64,000 bases of DNA from positions 7,685,374-7,749,373 of the forward strand of contig JAJHZJ010000061.1 of the NCBI GenBank assembly GCA_023548195.1, given 5' to 3'. The DNA comes from Bettongia penicillata ogilbyi. Lineage: Eukaryota; Chordata; Mammalia; Diprotodontia; Potoroidae. Below are positions 1-11,599 of the stretch, piece by piece. Made by a program: the position numbers and the translations under genes. Numbering within the stretch: the stretch's first letter is position 1; each line of letters starts with the position of its first letter. The notes beneath the pieces were generated by a model, which was not told the DNA's origin, searched no databases, and saw only the letters and a list, made by a program, of their open reading frames with translations.

Positions 1-734
1 AGTGTCATACTTGGGACTTCACCCCAGGTCTTCTGATTCCGAGTCTAGTGATTTCTCAATTACACTAATGTCTCCTATCCTATTTGAATATAGGAATCCA
101 TTTTTAAATTTTAAAAAGTGTTCTGAGCATACCCACACAGAATTAGCTGTACTGTTAATATCAATTATTGAGAAAATCAATGATGACAAAAAGCTACCAT
201 GATTCAGTAATATCTTTAAATTTTTATTTTGTTAATCAAAATATCTACATTAATTCAAAAATAGTAATATGTATATGAATGAGACAGTATTCACTGTGCA
301 GAAGGTATGTTCACTTAGTTATAATACATATTGAGTCACACTACATATTTTGTTAGAGCTAAATGGAGATCAAAATGAAAATCTTGTGTGTACATATGGA
401 TTCACAGACCCCTTGTTCTGAAAGAATGAAAGTTGGAGACCTTTGGGTTCTGTGGGGTTCATAGTCTTTAGAAAGTTCTTACCCCATAGGAACTCTATAG
501 AAGCCAGAGATCTTCAGCCTTCAGCCTTTTGCTTGGGGACCACTGCACTAGACCACCCTATTTCCATAAAGGTAATACTTAAGGCATAAAGCAGTATATG
601 ACAGAATACAATTGTACACACCCTCTACTTCACAACATTAATTGGTTTAGCAAAAAAAAATATTTAAAATGTGTATTAAGTGAAATAATTACAAACAAAA
701 CATTTGACTGTAGTGATTCACTTTCTCTTGTTAG

Positions 735-890
735 GATGGTACAGTAAGAAAGGCATAGAAATTTGAGTCACAAGATCTGGACAACTCTGCCACTTACTGC
801 CCATATGACCTGCCCAAGGTCTCTGGACTATTTTTTTTTTGTCTGTAAAATCGAGAGATTGGACTTGCTGAACAACTCTAAATCTATGAG
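735..890 (+). repeat. MIR/THER-type SINE fragment
   Basis: The order is the usual one for a MIR: an anchor near ATTTGAGTCACAAGATCTGG, then the core CTGCCACTTACTGCCCATATG, then a GTAAAATCGAGAGATTGGAC end. It is heavily diverged. Confidence 0.6.
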
Positions 891-1084
891 CCAAGGGTTG
901 AGTCTATAAGCACCATGGGTAACTATCTGATGACATCACAGTGGACTTTGATAGTAGTGCATTAAAGGCATCATGGAGAAACTACTCTGAGACAATTCCT
1001 TTTAGTATCATACTTGTAAATGCCCAAATATGTGTTACCACATAAAGTACCACATAAAAGCAGGAATGATGAGAGATTAGATAA

Positions 1085-1285
1085 TCTAGGGTAGTAAGGG
1101 AAGGTTTCATGGATGGAATGAGACTTCAGCGAGGTCTTCAAGGTTCGACAGGATTTGGATAGAAGTGAAAGAAGAGGGACTTCAAGGCAGAATAGAAGTG
1201 TGAGAAAAGGCATGGAGGAAGGAATGAGCACGGTGTCTCTATCTGGGGACAGTGAGCAGACTTTCACTAGAATGGATGACACTTA
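1085..1285 (-). repeat. L2-related LINE fragment
   Basis: The block from GGAAGGTTTCATGGATGGAA to the GGACAGTGAGCAGACTT end matches the reverse complement of the marsupial L2 region upstream of its 3' end, a block seen again at 38055-38500 and 50885-51480. Confidence 0.5.
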
Positions 1286-1739
1286 TTAGACATAGTGAGA
1301 GAAAAATAGCTTATGTTTACCAGCTCAAGAATGTACTGGAAAATAGTGGCTCTGAGATATCTTGGGATGGTGTCATGACCTCAAATAGACTTTTGTCAAC
1401 AGACTAGATAAACTATTGATAGAATTAATAAAAAATGTGATGCTGATTGACATTACTGTTCCACTAGGTGAACATATGGCAAGAACATATGCAGAGAAAA
1501 TATAAACGTATGTTGCTTGGGAGAGGAGCTGAAATAAATGGAGGCCTCAGCAAAGCCAATTATTTTGGAAAGCAGAGTACTTAGGCATATACATGAAACA
1601 TTATAAGAAGCAAGATTTATCCTATACTGCTATTTATTCAAAGGGAAGGACTTTTAGCTGCCTGCCACAAAAACCACAAAATAATTTCAAGGAGAGGTGA
1701 CAAAAGCTCAACCTAAGTAATTAAACCCACCCTAATCAA

Positions 1740-2285
1740 TACTTCTGCCCACTGCTGTCTTCCAAGCCTCCAAATGTCCCTTCTGACATCTCCAAGCTGT
1801 TGAAGTCCCTCCCTTCCTTCAAGGCACAGCCCAGGTGACACTTGTTCCAAATCCTTTCCTGGTACCCTTAGCTAGAAGTAATATCCCCTCCTCATTCCTC
1901 TCTAAACTGAACCCTGTACTTCATTCCTCAGAAACTTCTTCATCCTAGAAACTCACTCCAGACCTGGAATTTACACACTGGAAGTACCCTCCATCCCTGA
2001 AGCCTCTCCCTCTGATTAAATGGTTCCTCCCAGAACTTCCATTGAAAGATGGTTCCCAGACCTGTCATGTCTTCATTTGGTTCTAGGCAGTACTTCAGAC
2101 TTCAGACATGGCCCCGTAGTCAGGTTTCCTTCTCTCCCCACCCAACCTACTTGCTTTTCAGCTTCCTTTAACATGTCATTCACCATTAGAGTGTAATCTA
2201 TTTGAGGGAAAAACTTGCATTTGTGTTCCTACTGCTTAGCCCATAGAAGTGCTTAATAAATGCTTGCATTGCTTTTGGTTTTTGT
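1740..2285 (+). repeat. L2 LINE 3' end
   Basis: The sequence has pyrimidine-rich L2 text (CTTCCTTCAAGGCACAGCCC) followed by the diagnostic end: TAATCTATTTGAGGG, CATAGAAGTGCTTAATAAATG. Confidence 0.75.
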
Positions 2286-2975
2286 CTTTCAGTTTCTCCT
2301 TCCTACCCTGTTTGGATCTTTCCTATTCATTTATATTATTACTTGGATTGTAGCTATCTGTGAAAATGTTTTTATTTTAATATTTTTGGTTTAGGGAAAT
2401 AGGATTATTTTTAATAAAATAGTTATTTATGTTATTTTAAAAATAATAAATATTTTACATTTTTGTCAGTTTTATTTATAATATGGTAAAGATTGTTAGA
2501 TATAACCCAAATAAATAAAAACTCTTTTTAAGAATATAAAGGAGGGCTCAACAATTTTTAGAAGTATAAAGGCTTCCTGACACCTAAAATTCTAAGAACC
2601 TCTGTGCTATACCATATTGTTTCTCTAATGCATCTGGTGTTAACTAAATAAATAAAGTCTGTAAAAATGGAAATTGACCCAGATTACTTACTGCCTCTGG
2701 TTGTCACTGACATGGTGGCCATAGGTAGAATACTAAGATCTTTGAAAATTGCACCTTCTATTTCACAGGAGGATAAAGGGTGAGCTCATAGTAATTGCTT
2801 AAGAAACAATTTCTTGGTTTCCCTTGCTTTAGTCTCTAGGTCTTCATGCTTAGGTTTCTGGGGGGAGGCTTGGCTGTGAGAGTCTATGCTGGCTACCTGC
2901 CTCCCTTACTTTGATGTGGTGGTGTCCTACCACTCAGAGATATGATAACCATTTTTGGAATGATTGGATACTTAC

Positions 2976-3078
2976 AGACCCTTCTGAGCAGCTAACCACA
3001 TGTCCAAATGTCTTGTTGTATATGCAGCACACTACAGGTTCCTTGTGAGAAACCACCAGGTGAGGCTCGGGGCGAGCT
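2976..3078 (-). CDS. WD40 gene, most 3' exon in the window
   Basis: This 103-nt exon completes an AGA codon from the previous exon and then encodes ARPEPHLVVSHKEPVVCC, continuing to HVVSCSEGS. It ends in phase 0 at a perfect donor (TCT|GTAAGT). The acceptor is CTAG|AGC behind a T-rich stretch (TTTTGTTTTTCATGAACTAG), somewhat weak. SHKEPV...VVSCSEGS is the usual start of a WD blade, and the next exon should begin with the end of that blade (a VVKVWD-like sequence). No such exon was found between 1 and 2975, so it probably lies to the left of the window. The exon is too short to show up as an ordinary long ORF; it was found by following family similarity and phase. Confidence 0.82.
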
Positions 3079-3292
3079 CTAGTTCATGAAAAACAAAATT
3101 AGGTCATGAAAACTAGAACCATTCTGGAGGCTGCCTCCCACCGTCATTTTTATTCTGTGGCTTGTCTCACCCTTCCACCCACCTCCAAAATGAACTAGGC
3201 AGAACTGGGAGCTGAGAAAATGCCTGCTTTAGGTATACTGTACTTGGTAAACAGTATGAGACAAAAATCTGAGTTATAACCTTTCTCCCCAA

Positions 3293-3509
3293 TCTCTCTT
3301 TCTCTCTCTCTCTCTCTCTAGAGAGAGAGACAGATAGACAGAAACAGAGAGATACAAAGAGAGACAGAGACAAGACAAAGACAGGGAGACAGAACAGAGA
3401 GACAGATAGACTGTGACAAACACAGAGAGAGACAGAGACAGAGTTAGAGAAAGGGAAACAGGAGGCAGAGGCAAACCACACTCTCTCCTAAACAGAGACA
3501 GAGACAAGG

Positions 3510-3582
<73 letters not shown>

Positions 3583-3608
3583 AGAGGGAGAGAGGGAGGG
3601 AGAGGGAG
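3293..3608. repeat. Compound CT/AG palindrome and (GA)n microsatellite
   Basis: A (CT)n run at 3293-3319 turns directly into (AG)n, making a near-perfect palindrome centred on CTAG near 3319-3320. It grades into imperfect AGACAG repeats and ends in a long (AG)n/(GGGA)n tract at 3511-3608. The open frames here encode only Ser/Leu or Arg/Glu runs and are not genes. Confidence 0.95.
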
Positions 3609-4324
3609 AACGAAATGTGTATTTATGTATATTTGCATGTGTGTCTATGATAATGGAGGAAGGGGTTCACCACCACATTTCCATTGTATCCATTCTCTTT
3701 CAGATCAAGCTCAATGTACAGCCAGGAATTACTTTCCAAAAAGAAGGAAAGTATACACATTGACCTACTCTCTCCATTCTCCCATATAAACTACCTGAAT
3801 TCAACTTCACCCTAGAGTCACTTATTTTTCCACTCCTCAACTCTATACACAATCCTTCCATCACTGTTCTATCATTGTGTTCTGTGTATAAATTGAGTCC
3901 CTCTTATATCCCTCAACTAACTCTTATTCTCACTTGTGTTCTGTGTCACTGTGTCCTGACAAAGGCATTGTGATCACCAACAGCTATGCTTCAGTCTTTG
4001 TTTCTTCTTGAAGAACCCCCATCCAGAGCAGTCTTGCAATTCCTAACAACCATCCATCAGCTCTGAAATTTCTTCCTGTCTCCATAAAATAGGTCTACAG
4101 AGCAGCAATCTCTTAGTAGAGATATAAAGTGACATTTGGTGCTGGTGAAACTTTAAGCAGACACGAAAAGTGATGTCTACAGAATCCAGGTCAAGATTGT
4201 TATACTGGCTGAGAAAAACTAGTCAAAGGCTAAGGCCAAGAAAAGGTTTGAGCAAAATGCAGTCCAGAAAGGTAGGTTAACTAAGCAAGTCTTAAGTTAA
4301 GAAGGCACAATTTTAAATATGTCC

Positions 4325-4565
4325 TCTTAATCATTAATAATAGCTTGTATGTACGTAATCCTTTAAACTTTGCAAAGCATTTTAATATGCTATCTCATAT
4401 GATCCTCACAACAACTTTATGAGGCATTATAATTTTACAGATGAGGAAACTGAGTCTGGGAAAGGTTAAGTGACTTGCCCAGAGTCACACAGACACAGTC
4501 AGTGTCTGAAGCAGAATGTGAAATCAGACCTTCTTGACTCCGTTGTTCCACTTAGCCTCAACTGC
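4325..4565 (-). repeat. MIR/THER SINE, nearly complete
   Basis: Read on the plus strand, it runs from AACTTTGCAAAGCATTTTAA through TTTTACAGATGAGGAAACTG and GTGACTTGCCCAGAGTCACA, the reverse complement of a MIR. Confidence 0.8.
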
Positions 4566-4649
4566 TTAAGTGGAGTTCTGATCTGAGTGTGGAACGAGTG
4601 GTCTGAAAACATCATCAGAAGGGAGGAGAATGGGAAGCCTCTAACAAGA

Positions 4650-4855
4650 TCATGGGATCATAGATTAAGAGCTAAAAGGGACTTGAGAGGCCTTTGACTC
4701 CAACCTTCCCATTTTACAGATGGAGAAAGTGAGGCCCAAGGAATTGAAGTTACTTGCTCAGGTCACATACCTAGTGTCTGAGGCAAGATTCAAACCTTGG
4801 TCTTTCTCACTCCAAGTCCAGCGTTGTACTTACTGTACCATACTGTCTTCTAAAC
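4650..4855 (-). repeat. MIR-like SINE (MIR3 type)
   Basis: It begins ATCATGGGATCATAGATTAA and contains CATTTTACAGATGGAGAAAG and a Cys-loop-like end near TCAAACCTTGGTC, the pattern of the MIR3/MARS group in reverse. Confidence 0.7.
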
Positions 4856-5189
4856 CTATAAGGACATGTATGCAGGAAGAGAAATTTCCTTGAGATATGT
4901 ATCCGTATTAAGTCCATTCTTCATGACCAGACAGAGCTATATATGCTCAGTAAGGTATATCTAGCTTCCCATTACATTACTCTTTTTTGTCTGCAGGGCC
5001 ATAATGGAAAGGCAAGTCCGGACACCACAAAATAGGCATGCTCACCACACCCTCCTTCTCCCTTTATGAATCACAAAATGCATTAGAATTTTGGATGAGA
5101 TGATCTGCAAAGGTGTATATAGTTCTAAATCCTGTGAAACAATGACATTCCCTTGGGGAAAGGGGTAACCCCCAAGAGGTTCTGGGCCA

Positions 5190-5385
5190 GGATGGGGAAC
5201 CTGTGGCCTCTAGGTTACACATGGGCTTCTATGTCTTTGGGTGTGACCTTTTGACTGAATTAAAGTTTTACAGAATAAGGGTTTTGTTCTATGAAGTTTG
5301 GGGTCAGTTTAAGGGCTGCACTTGAGGACCTAGAGGGTCACATGTAGTGTTGAGGCTTCAGGTTTCTCACCCTTGGTCTGGGCAA
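5190..5385. repeat. OposCharlie-like hAT MITE, palindromic
   Basis: The left end GGGGAACCTGTGGCCTCTAG and the right end, read in reverse, GGTGAGAAACCTGAAGCC..., form a long imperfect inverted repeat of about 195 bp. The middle CTTTTGACTGAATTAAAG is mirrored by AAGTTTGGGGTCAGTTTAAGG. This layout is known for non-autonomous OposCharlie (hAT) elements of marsupials; the identification is from memory. Confidence 0.65.
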
Positions 5386-5424
5386 TTCTACATGAGTCCC
5401 TTTCAGTTGCCCCATTACAATTTC

Positions 5425-5665
5425 TACATTATCACTGGACCTGGAGTCAGGAACACCTAAATTCAATTCCAGCCTCAAATAGTAACTGTGTGACCATGAA
5501 AAAAAATCACAACCTGTAAAATGGGAATGATAAGATCATCTGCATTAAACAAATAGCACTTACCTTCCAGAGTTGCTAATATAAAACAGACTCATATCTG
5601 TAAAACGTTTGTAAACTTTAAAGTGCTATGTAAATGCTTGTTATGATGATGATGATGATGATCTG
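5425..5665 (+). repeat. MIR/THER SINE with (ATG)n tail
   Basis: From CTGGACCTGGAGTCAGGAAC to AAAGTGCTATGTAAATGCTT this is a plus-strand MIR. It ends in a short ATG/TGA triplet run at 5641-5662. Confidence 0.75.
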
Positions 5666-5828
5666 ATTACTAATGTCTAATTACTGAGAGAAAAGCCAGG
5701 CACTGTAATGAAATGATCCTTTTGCTCTCCTGTCCCCACTCTGGAGAAAGGAATATGATAAGATTACATTTCTGCTCTTCTCTAGGATTCTATACATATT
5801 AGGCTATGGAACAATATTGGGGAGGGCA

Positions 5829-5888
5829 AGAGAGAGAGAGAAAGAGAGGGGGGGGAGGGAGACAGAGAGAGAGGGAGAGAGAGAGAGA

Positions 5889-5960
<72 letters not shown>

Positions 5961-5966
5961 GGAGAG
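5829..5966. repeat. (GA)n microsatellite
   Basis: About 138 bp of AG repeats with GGG-rich interruptions. Minus-strand open frames over it are pure Ser/Leu and were discarded. Confidence 0.98.
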
Positions 5967-6919
5967 GAAATAGAATAATCGAAGAGAGGAGGCATGAGGT
6001 GGAATGAGAGTTAGGGGTAAGATTATAGTGAAAGGAAAAACAAGGACAAGAAGACAGGTAAAAATGAAAGCACCAACTGGCAGCTGACTTTTGACACTGG
6101 TGACCAAGACTGTGTCAAATTATGCTGAAATGAGGTCACTTAGGTTCAAAAAAAATCAATCCACTGTCTGTGCTAGATGTCATTATCCCACGAAATAGAT
6201 TGCCTGACTGAAGTTTGCACTTTTTAATGTACTCTCTTGACATCTAGGTAGGATCCCAGCTTCAAGCACTAATATCAATGGTGATATAGCAGTTAGACTG
6301 CTGGAGCTCTTCTGATAGTAGCAAATTAACATCCTTGGACCATGAGATAAAATTAGGAAAGAATCTATAGGTCAGATGCTATTTGCTTTTCTCATGTACA
6401 GCATTTAGCCAAAGGTGTACCCTCCGTCAGAGCTATAACTGGCATGGTGTGAATAGGGCTTTCTTTGTCCCAGAGTGTCATTATCTAAAGAGATCCTCAG
6501 GAAAGCCCCTGAGATGTCTGCTTCTCTATGGCACAACCACTCTATTTTTGTGATGCTCTTCTCCAAGCCCTACCCCTTTTCTTCCTAAATTTCTTGCAGA
6601 TCTGAGAAATACTCTCTGACCTACCTCCCCCAAGGCAAATGCATTTAAAAAGAGACTGCCTTCTATACCATCACCTGTTATCCCACACAGCTGTTTTTTC
6701 CTTAGGTGAAAGAATTCTAGTTACCTCAGTCATCTACATGGATCACTTGGCCATTAGCTGGGTGATCCCTCGGGGCTTATAATATGGCTTCATACTGAGG
6801 GTTGACAACAAGGACAGAGGAAGACAGCAGTGAAACTGAAAGCCTCAGGAGAGTAGCATATATTCAATATCCTCTGCAGTAGAGTTGACCTCTTTAGGCT
6901 GACAAGTCAAGTCACATAC

Positions 6920-7071
6920 CTCATCCTTAGATGCAGGAGAGAGACAGAATCTGTGGCAACACACAGTGCTTTGATGTTGGACAGGTAGTGACAAGCTGTA
7001 AGCTCCCCCTGGATGCCGCTGGTTTTGGGACAGGCAGAGAACAAGCAGTTGTGGTTCTCAAGATCCCAAAT
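6920..7071 (-). CDS. WD40 gene exon
   Basis: This 152-nt exon starts in phase 0 with IWDLENHNCLFSACPK, continues GIQGELTACHYLSNIKALC and ends LLHLRM plus two bases of an Arg codon. The acceptor follows a good pyrimidine tract (CTGTCTTCCTGCCCAG|ATT) and the donor is GAG|GTATGT. It finishes the blade begun in exon 14461-14566 (TVK|IWDLE) and opens the next one. The TSGIQGELTACHY segment is a conserved signature of the family as I recall it. The frame is open throughout. The next exon is 3.8 kb downstream at 2976-3078. Confidence 0.88.
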
Positions 7072-7461
7072 CTGGGCAGGAAGACAGAGGGAGAGTGTCA
7101 TTCAGAGCCACATGCCCCAAGGGGGTGTTCATCTCAGAAGCGGGCACTTTGTTCCTGGAAAGGCCCCTACTGTGTTTCACACTTATGCAAAGCAGCCATC
7201 TGTTGTATGGTAGAGGTGAAGGTTTAGCCTCTGTCATAAATTTGCATTCATAAAACCCCTTACTCAAAAAAGAAAAAAAAATCAAATAAATAAAAAATGT
7301 CCCCTTAGCCCATGTGCAATGCAAATTGAACAGACTCCTGGGACCTTCTGTGGAGAACTTCAGTCTCTATCCATGTTCCCACCTTTTCATCCCAAACTCT
7401 GGAGAATTTTTTGCAATGCTGAGGATGCTAGGGAGTACTGACGTTTATATCTCTAATTCAA

Positions 7462-7610
7462 TCAAGCAATTAACCAGTGCCAGGTACTCTGCTAGGCAGT
7501 GGGAATACAAACACAGTGAATGAAACTGTTGCTACTGTTAAGGTGCTTACATTCTAATGGGGGCAGGGGGAGGAGGGGACAAGTAGTTGCATTAGTATAT
7601 ATAGAATAAA
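7462..7610 (-). repeat. L2 LINE 3' end
   Basis: The reverse of the L2 end is visible: CCAGTGCCAGGTACTCTGCT, then AGGTGCTTACATTCTAATGG. Confidence 0.65.
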
Positions 7611-8079
7611 TATAAAGAAAATAAGTATAAATAAATAGAAGGCAACTCAAGATGAAGATCCAATCTGGGCAGTCTCCTAGGCCATATGTGTAATTTTTCA
7701 TCATAAAGAAGTTATTAGATGACTGCCTGAAACTCTGGGAAGGATATTAGTGCTTTCTTTCTCTTTAAAGGAGTCTATGCAGAACTTCTTGATGCAAAGA
7801 ATCCTCATCCATCTACTTGCCTCACACAGACCGCACTTTTAAAACTTGTTATATTCTGGAAATATATTTTGCATGACTGCACATGTATAATATCTATCAA
7901 ATCTCGTTTTCTCAAGAAAAGGAAAGAGGCAGGAGAAAGGGAAGAAGAGAATTTGCAACTCAAAAATTTTTTTAAAAATCTATGTTAAAAATTTTTTACA
8001 TGTAATTGTAACAAAATAAAATATAAAAAGAAAAAAACTTGATATATTCATTTTAATTACTTGCCTCTAAGCATTCTCT

Positions 8080-8790
8080 CTGATTCAGCCTAACCAGCTA
8101 AATTTCTTCCCTGACTACACACCATACTCTCATGCCTCTAGGCTTTTTCATTTGCTATTTCCAGCTCCTGGAATGACTTTCCTCCTTTTTTCCTATTCAA
8201 TTTCCATTCTTTCTTTAAATATCAGTTCAAATGCCAACTCCTCTGGGAAGTCTTTTCTAGTTTATCTCTCTCCTCCCCCTCCCCCACAACAATTTCCCCC
8301 TCAGGTTTCACATAACACTTTGCTTTGTAACTCTGATGAACTTAACATATTTACTCTTGAAAGGACCAGTGGATTGATACAGAGACTATCACACTATTGT
8401 CTAACTGCAGGCAGAATGGGGGCTTAGAGTTATATCCCTTTTTTGTCCTCGGTTCAATACTTGAAGCTATGTTTTACATCAATTGGCCAGAATATACTGG
8501 TGATTGAACTGGATTGTTGAGGGAAAACTAGTACCTTATAGTTATCCGTCTTGTTTTCTTATCTCTATGCAGGATTGGAAGCGCATTGAAGGCAAGAACC
8601 ATGTTTTATCTAACTTTGTGTTTCCCTCCAGTACCTATCACAGTGCTCTGTCAATAGAATATAAGGTTTTTGAAGCCAGGGGTTGTTTCATTTTTGCCTT
8701 GGTATCTCAGTCCTGGGATCCCCTAGCTCAGTATCTGGAACATAAGTAACTGATAAATATTTTTTGAAGGAATGAATGAATTGTAGATAC
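8080..8790 (+). repeat. Two L2 LINE 3' fragments
   Basis: The first copy (about 8080-8455) has the pyrimidine-rich L2 text with TGGAATGACTTTCCTCC and GGGAAGTCTTTTCTAG. The second part (8540-8790) contains two worn L2 tails, ending near CTCAGTATCTGGAACATAAG and TGAATGAATGAATT. Confidence 0.6.
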
Positions 8791-9334
8791 TTAATACTTA
8801 ATGGACATTTTAGATTCTTAATAATTATCTGTCGCCACTGCTACAAACATCTTTTAAAATATACCTCCATGTGGAAGAAATTAAGTCATTAATCAGATTA
8901 AGGTGGCATGGAAAGTACTTTATTACCTTAGAGTACTATATAAATGGCTATCATTATTTTTATTATTATCAGTCATTTACACTTCAGTATGAATTAGCCC
9001 ACCAGCTACTTTCCTCAGAGCACTGAGGAAATGGGAATTTTGCTGGAATTGGTGGGGAGCTCATTTCAGAATACATAGTATTGTCCAGGAAGGGCAGGTC
9101 TAGGGGAGAGATGGTATCACAATGGGCAGCCTGGGCGAAGGAAAGATTTATGAAGAGCAGGGAAAAAGGAACAAAGAGGAAGTAACAAAGATGTGCTTAA
9201 AATTTTACTCAGGACTAACCTTAGTTACATCCAAGATCAATATTTGAACAACTCAGGAATAGTCTTCCTATTCTCACACCCTTTCCTATACAGTAGCTTC
9301 TTTTTCAGTTGGTATTTTCATGGGCCCAGAAAAT

Positions 9335-9525
9335 ATCGAATAGGAACATAAGATCATAGATTTAGAACTGGAAGAGATCTCAGAGATTCTCTGGTTCCTA
9401 TTCTCTTCCATCCCCCTATCATATAAAGAAGTCAAGGTCCAGGGAAGTGAAGGGACTACTTACTCATAATCACATGGGTAGGATTCGAACCCTAGTTTTC
9501 TTATTCCAAAATCAATGTAATATGT
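9335..9525 (-). repeat. MIR3-like SINE
   Basis: It starts AAGATCATAGATTTAGAACT and continues AAGGTCCAGGGAAGTGAAGG and GGATTCGAACCCTAG; the last piece is the B-box-like GTTCGAATCC in reverse. Confidence 0.65.
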
Positions 9526-10194
9526 TGCAAGACAAAAAAGTGAGACTAAAGATTCAAGAAATTGTGTGTACATTTAATAAGGCTAACAGCACTCAGGAAG
9601 CCCTTGTAAGGGGTTTCCATGAATTAGGAAAGTGGAACATATGGACTGAAAAAGCAATTTTAAAAAAGCAAAGATGCCAGATTCAGCTGTTTGGGCCCTC
9701 TATGATTAATGTGTATTGAATAAGAATAATATATTAAGAAGCAACTTACACACCATATTTCAAGGATATGATTTCAGTGTATTTTAAATACATTTTAGGA
9801 AGTGATTCAAATGTGCCTGAATCATCACAGGCAAGATGTTAATCTTGTAATGATGGATACAGATAGGGAAAATATGGAAAGACACATGGAAAATAAAGTA
9901 GAATAGATGACACCTACCCACACATACAGTTTTCATGATTGGAGAGCAAAGGCAATTTGGGGGAAAAAACACTTCTTTGGAGTGTTTAAAAAATGAAGCT
10001 TTCAAATTGAAATCTGAAGGAAATTGTTAATGCCTTTTCATGCATTTAATTTCTAATGATCCTTGTCAAAACAAAGTTTGCAAATCTTGCCATATTAGTT
10101 ATACTTGCCCAAAAGACTGAGGGGGAAGTAGGGCTTCTTGCTATATTAATGAATATGTGACCTTGGGCAACTAAATTTAGCCTTGCTATATCCT

Positions 10195-10330
10195 AGGTTG
10201 GGGCAGCTGTGTGGCACAGAGGACAGAGCACTGGATTTGGAATCAGGAGGACAGCTTCATGATTCAAATTTTGCTACTGACACTTGGTAGCTGTGTGACT
10301 CAGAGGTCAGTTTTCTAACTAACACAGAGC
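10195..10330 (+). repeat. Marsupial tRNA-derived SINE, short form
   Basis: It starts GGGGCAGCTGTGTGGCACAG and has GTAGCTGTGTGACTC. The 3' half is missing. Confidence 0.7.
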
Positions 10331-10599
10331 ACAAAGGTTAGTTTTTCTAGAGGGAGGCATAATTGTTATATCTGAATTCACTAATATACCTAGGTCAGCA
10401 TGGGGAAGGGATGGTGTAGTTTATCAGCTTTCCTTTCTATCTTCTCCTTACACTCAGTTTACGTGCCAAGTCTGTGTACTATTGCTAAGCCCTCCCACTC
10501 TGTCTATTAGGTTGGGGGAGGAGGGAGTGCCATGAGCCGATGGTGCTGAGTTAGTCACCACTCTTGTGGGGTTGAGAAACAGCTATGTGGTGTCAAAGA

Positions 10600-10815
10600 T
10601 AGTGAGATCATAGAATAATGGGATCACAGACCTAGAGGTGGAAGAGACCTTACAGGTCATCTAACCCAACCCCACCTTTTATAGATAAGGAAACTGAGGT
10701 CCGGAGAAGGGGACTCACCCAAGGCTCCATAGGTCATAGTGTCACAAGCAAGAGTAGGACCCAGGTCTTCTAACTGGATCCAGGGTTCTTTTTATTTCAT
10801 CAAGCTATTTCTTCC
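10600..10815 (-). repeat. MIR3-like SINE
   Basis: It contains GGTGGAAGAGACCTTACAGG, GATAAGGAAACTGAGGTCC and CCCAGGTCTTCTAACTGG in the reverse MIR order. Confidence 0.7.
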
Positions 10816-11037
10816 AGGGCAATAGAGGGCATCCTTCTTTTTTTGCATAAATAAAAAAATAATCTTTCCTAATCAAAGGTAGTTTCCTCATCCTGGCTCA
10901 TGACAGGTCCAATCTTACCCTACCACTCCACTCTAACATCACAGAAATCCAGCCAGTCATGTCAATATTTCACTGAAGCAAATCATAACCTATGTAAAAC
11001 TGAGAGTCTTAGAACCTTGTCCTAGATTAATAGAGGT

Positions 11038-11295
11038 TTGGGGCAGCCAGCTGGCACAGTGAATAGAATGCTGGAGAAGATGTCAGGAAGACCTGAGTTC
11101 AAATCTAGCTTCAGACCCTTACTAGCTGTGTGATCCCAAGCAAAGTTCTTAATCCTGCTTGCCTCAGTTTCCTCATCTGCAAAAAGAGCTGGAAAAAGAA
11201 ATGGCAAACCATTTCAGTATCTCTGCCAAGGAAACCCCAAATGGGGTCAAGAAGAATAGACATGACTGAAACAGTGGCCAACAAGAACAATAGAG
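11038..11295 (+). repeat. Marsupial tRNA-derived SINE, full length
   Basis: All landmarks of the longer SINE type are present: GGGGCAGCCAGCTGGCACAG head, TTACTAGCTGTGTGATCC core, CTCAGTTTCCTCATCTGC, GGCAAACCATTTCAGTATCT, CCCCAAATGGGGTC and a GACTGAAACAG end. Confidence 0.85.
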
Positions 11296-11369
11296 GCTTA
11301 GTCAATATTCCACTTCTAGAACACTGATTCTGACTCTGGGAGTCAATTTTTAGGAAGAGCATTTTAAGT

Positions 11370-11490
11370 TAGAGTACAGTCCGAGGTGGGCAACTAGGAT
11401 AGTGAAGGACCTCGAGTCTGTCTCTTATGGGAATTGATGGAGGGAAGAGGGACTATTTAACCTGTAGAAGAAAAGATTTGGCAGGGTAGG
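11370..11490 (+). repeat. CR1/L3 LINE fragment
   Basis: The text GGTGGGCAACTAGGATAGTG...AAGGACCTCGAGTC...TTTAACCTGTAGAAGAAAAG matches the marsupial CR1/L3 consensus as recalled. Confidence 0.55.
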
Positions 11491-11599
11491 GTAAGAAAAG
11501 ATGGCCATTTTCAGTGTGAACATTTACACCTTGAAATATCAGGAAATGCTGTTAATTCAGGCTTCACTGATTACTTCATTGATTGTCTAAATGTTAATA

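Larger units (their letters stand above)
1..2975. other. Intron or 3' flank of the WD40 gene
   Basis: The stretch holds a MIR at about 735-890, an L2-related piece (minus) at 1085-1285 and an L2 3' end at 1740-2285. An AT-rich stretch at 2375-2640 resembles a decayed hAT-type element. The rest (1-730, 1290-1740, 2650-2975) shows no recognisable gene or repeat. The expected next exon of the WD40 gene was looked for and not seen. Confidence 0.6.
3079..6919. other. WD40 gene intron, 3.8 kb
   Basis: Besides the repeats listed separately, 3612-4320, 4860-5185 and 5970-6915 show no gene, exon or repeat that I can recognise. No in-phase family exon was found here. Confidence 0.6.

Noticed and set aside
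2690..2790. Possible exon with a perfect GCA|GTAAGT donor at about 2694 on the minus strand
   Set aside because: No frame resembles the WD40 family, the phase continuity from exon 2976-3078 fails, and no good acceptor stands at its other end.
3167..3763. Several 64-116 codon frames on both strands
   Set aside because: All derive from the CT/AG repeats.
10199..10325. tRNA gene, because of A/B-box-like sequence in SINE heads
   Set aside because: The heads are tRNA-derived but lack a foldable anticodon arm and acceptor stem; they are SINEs.
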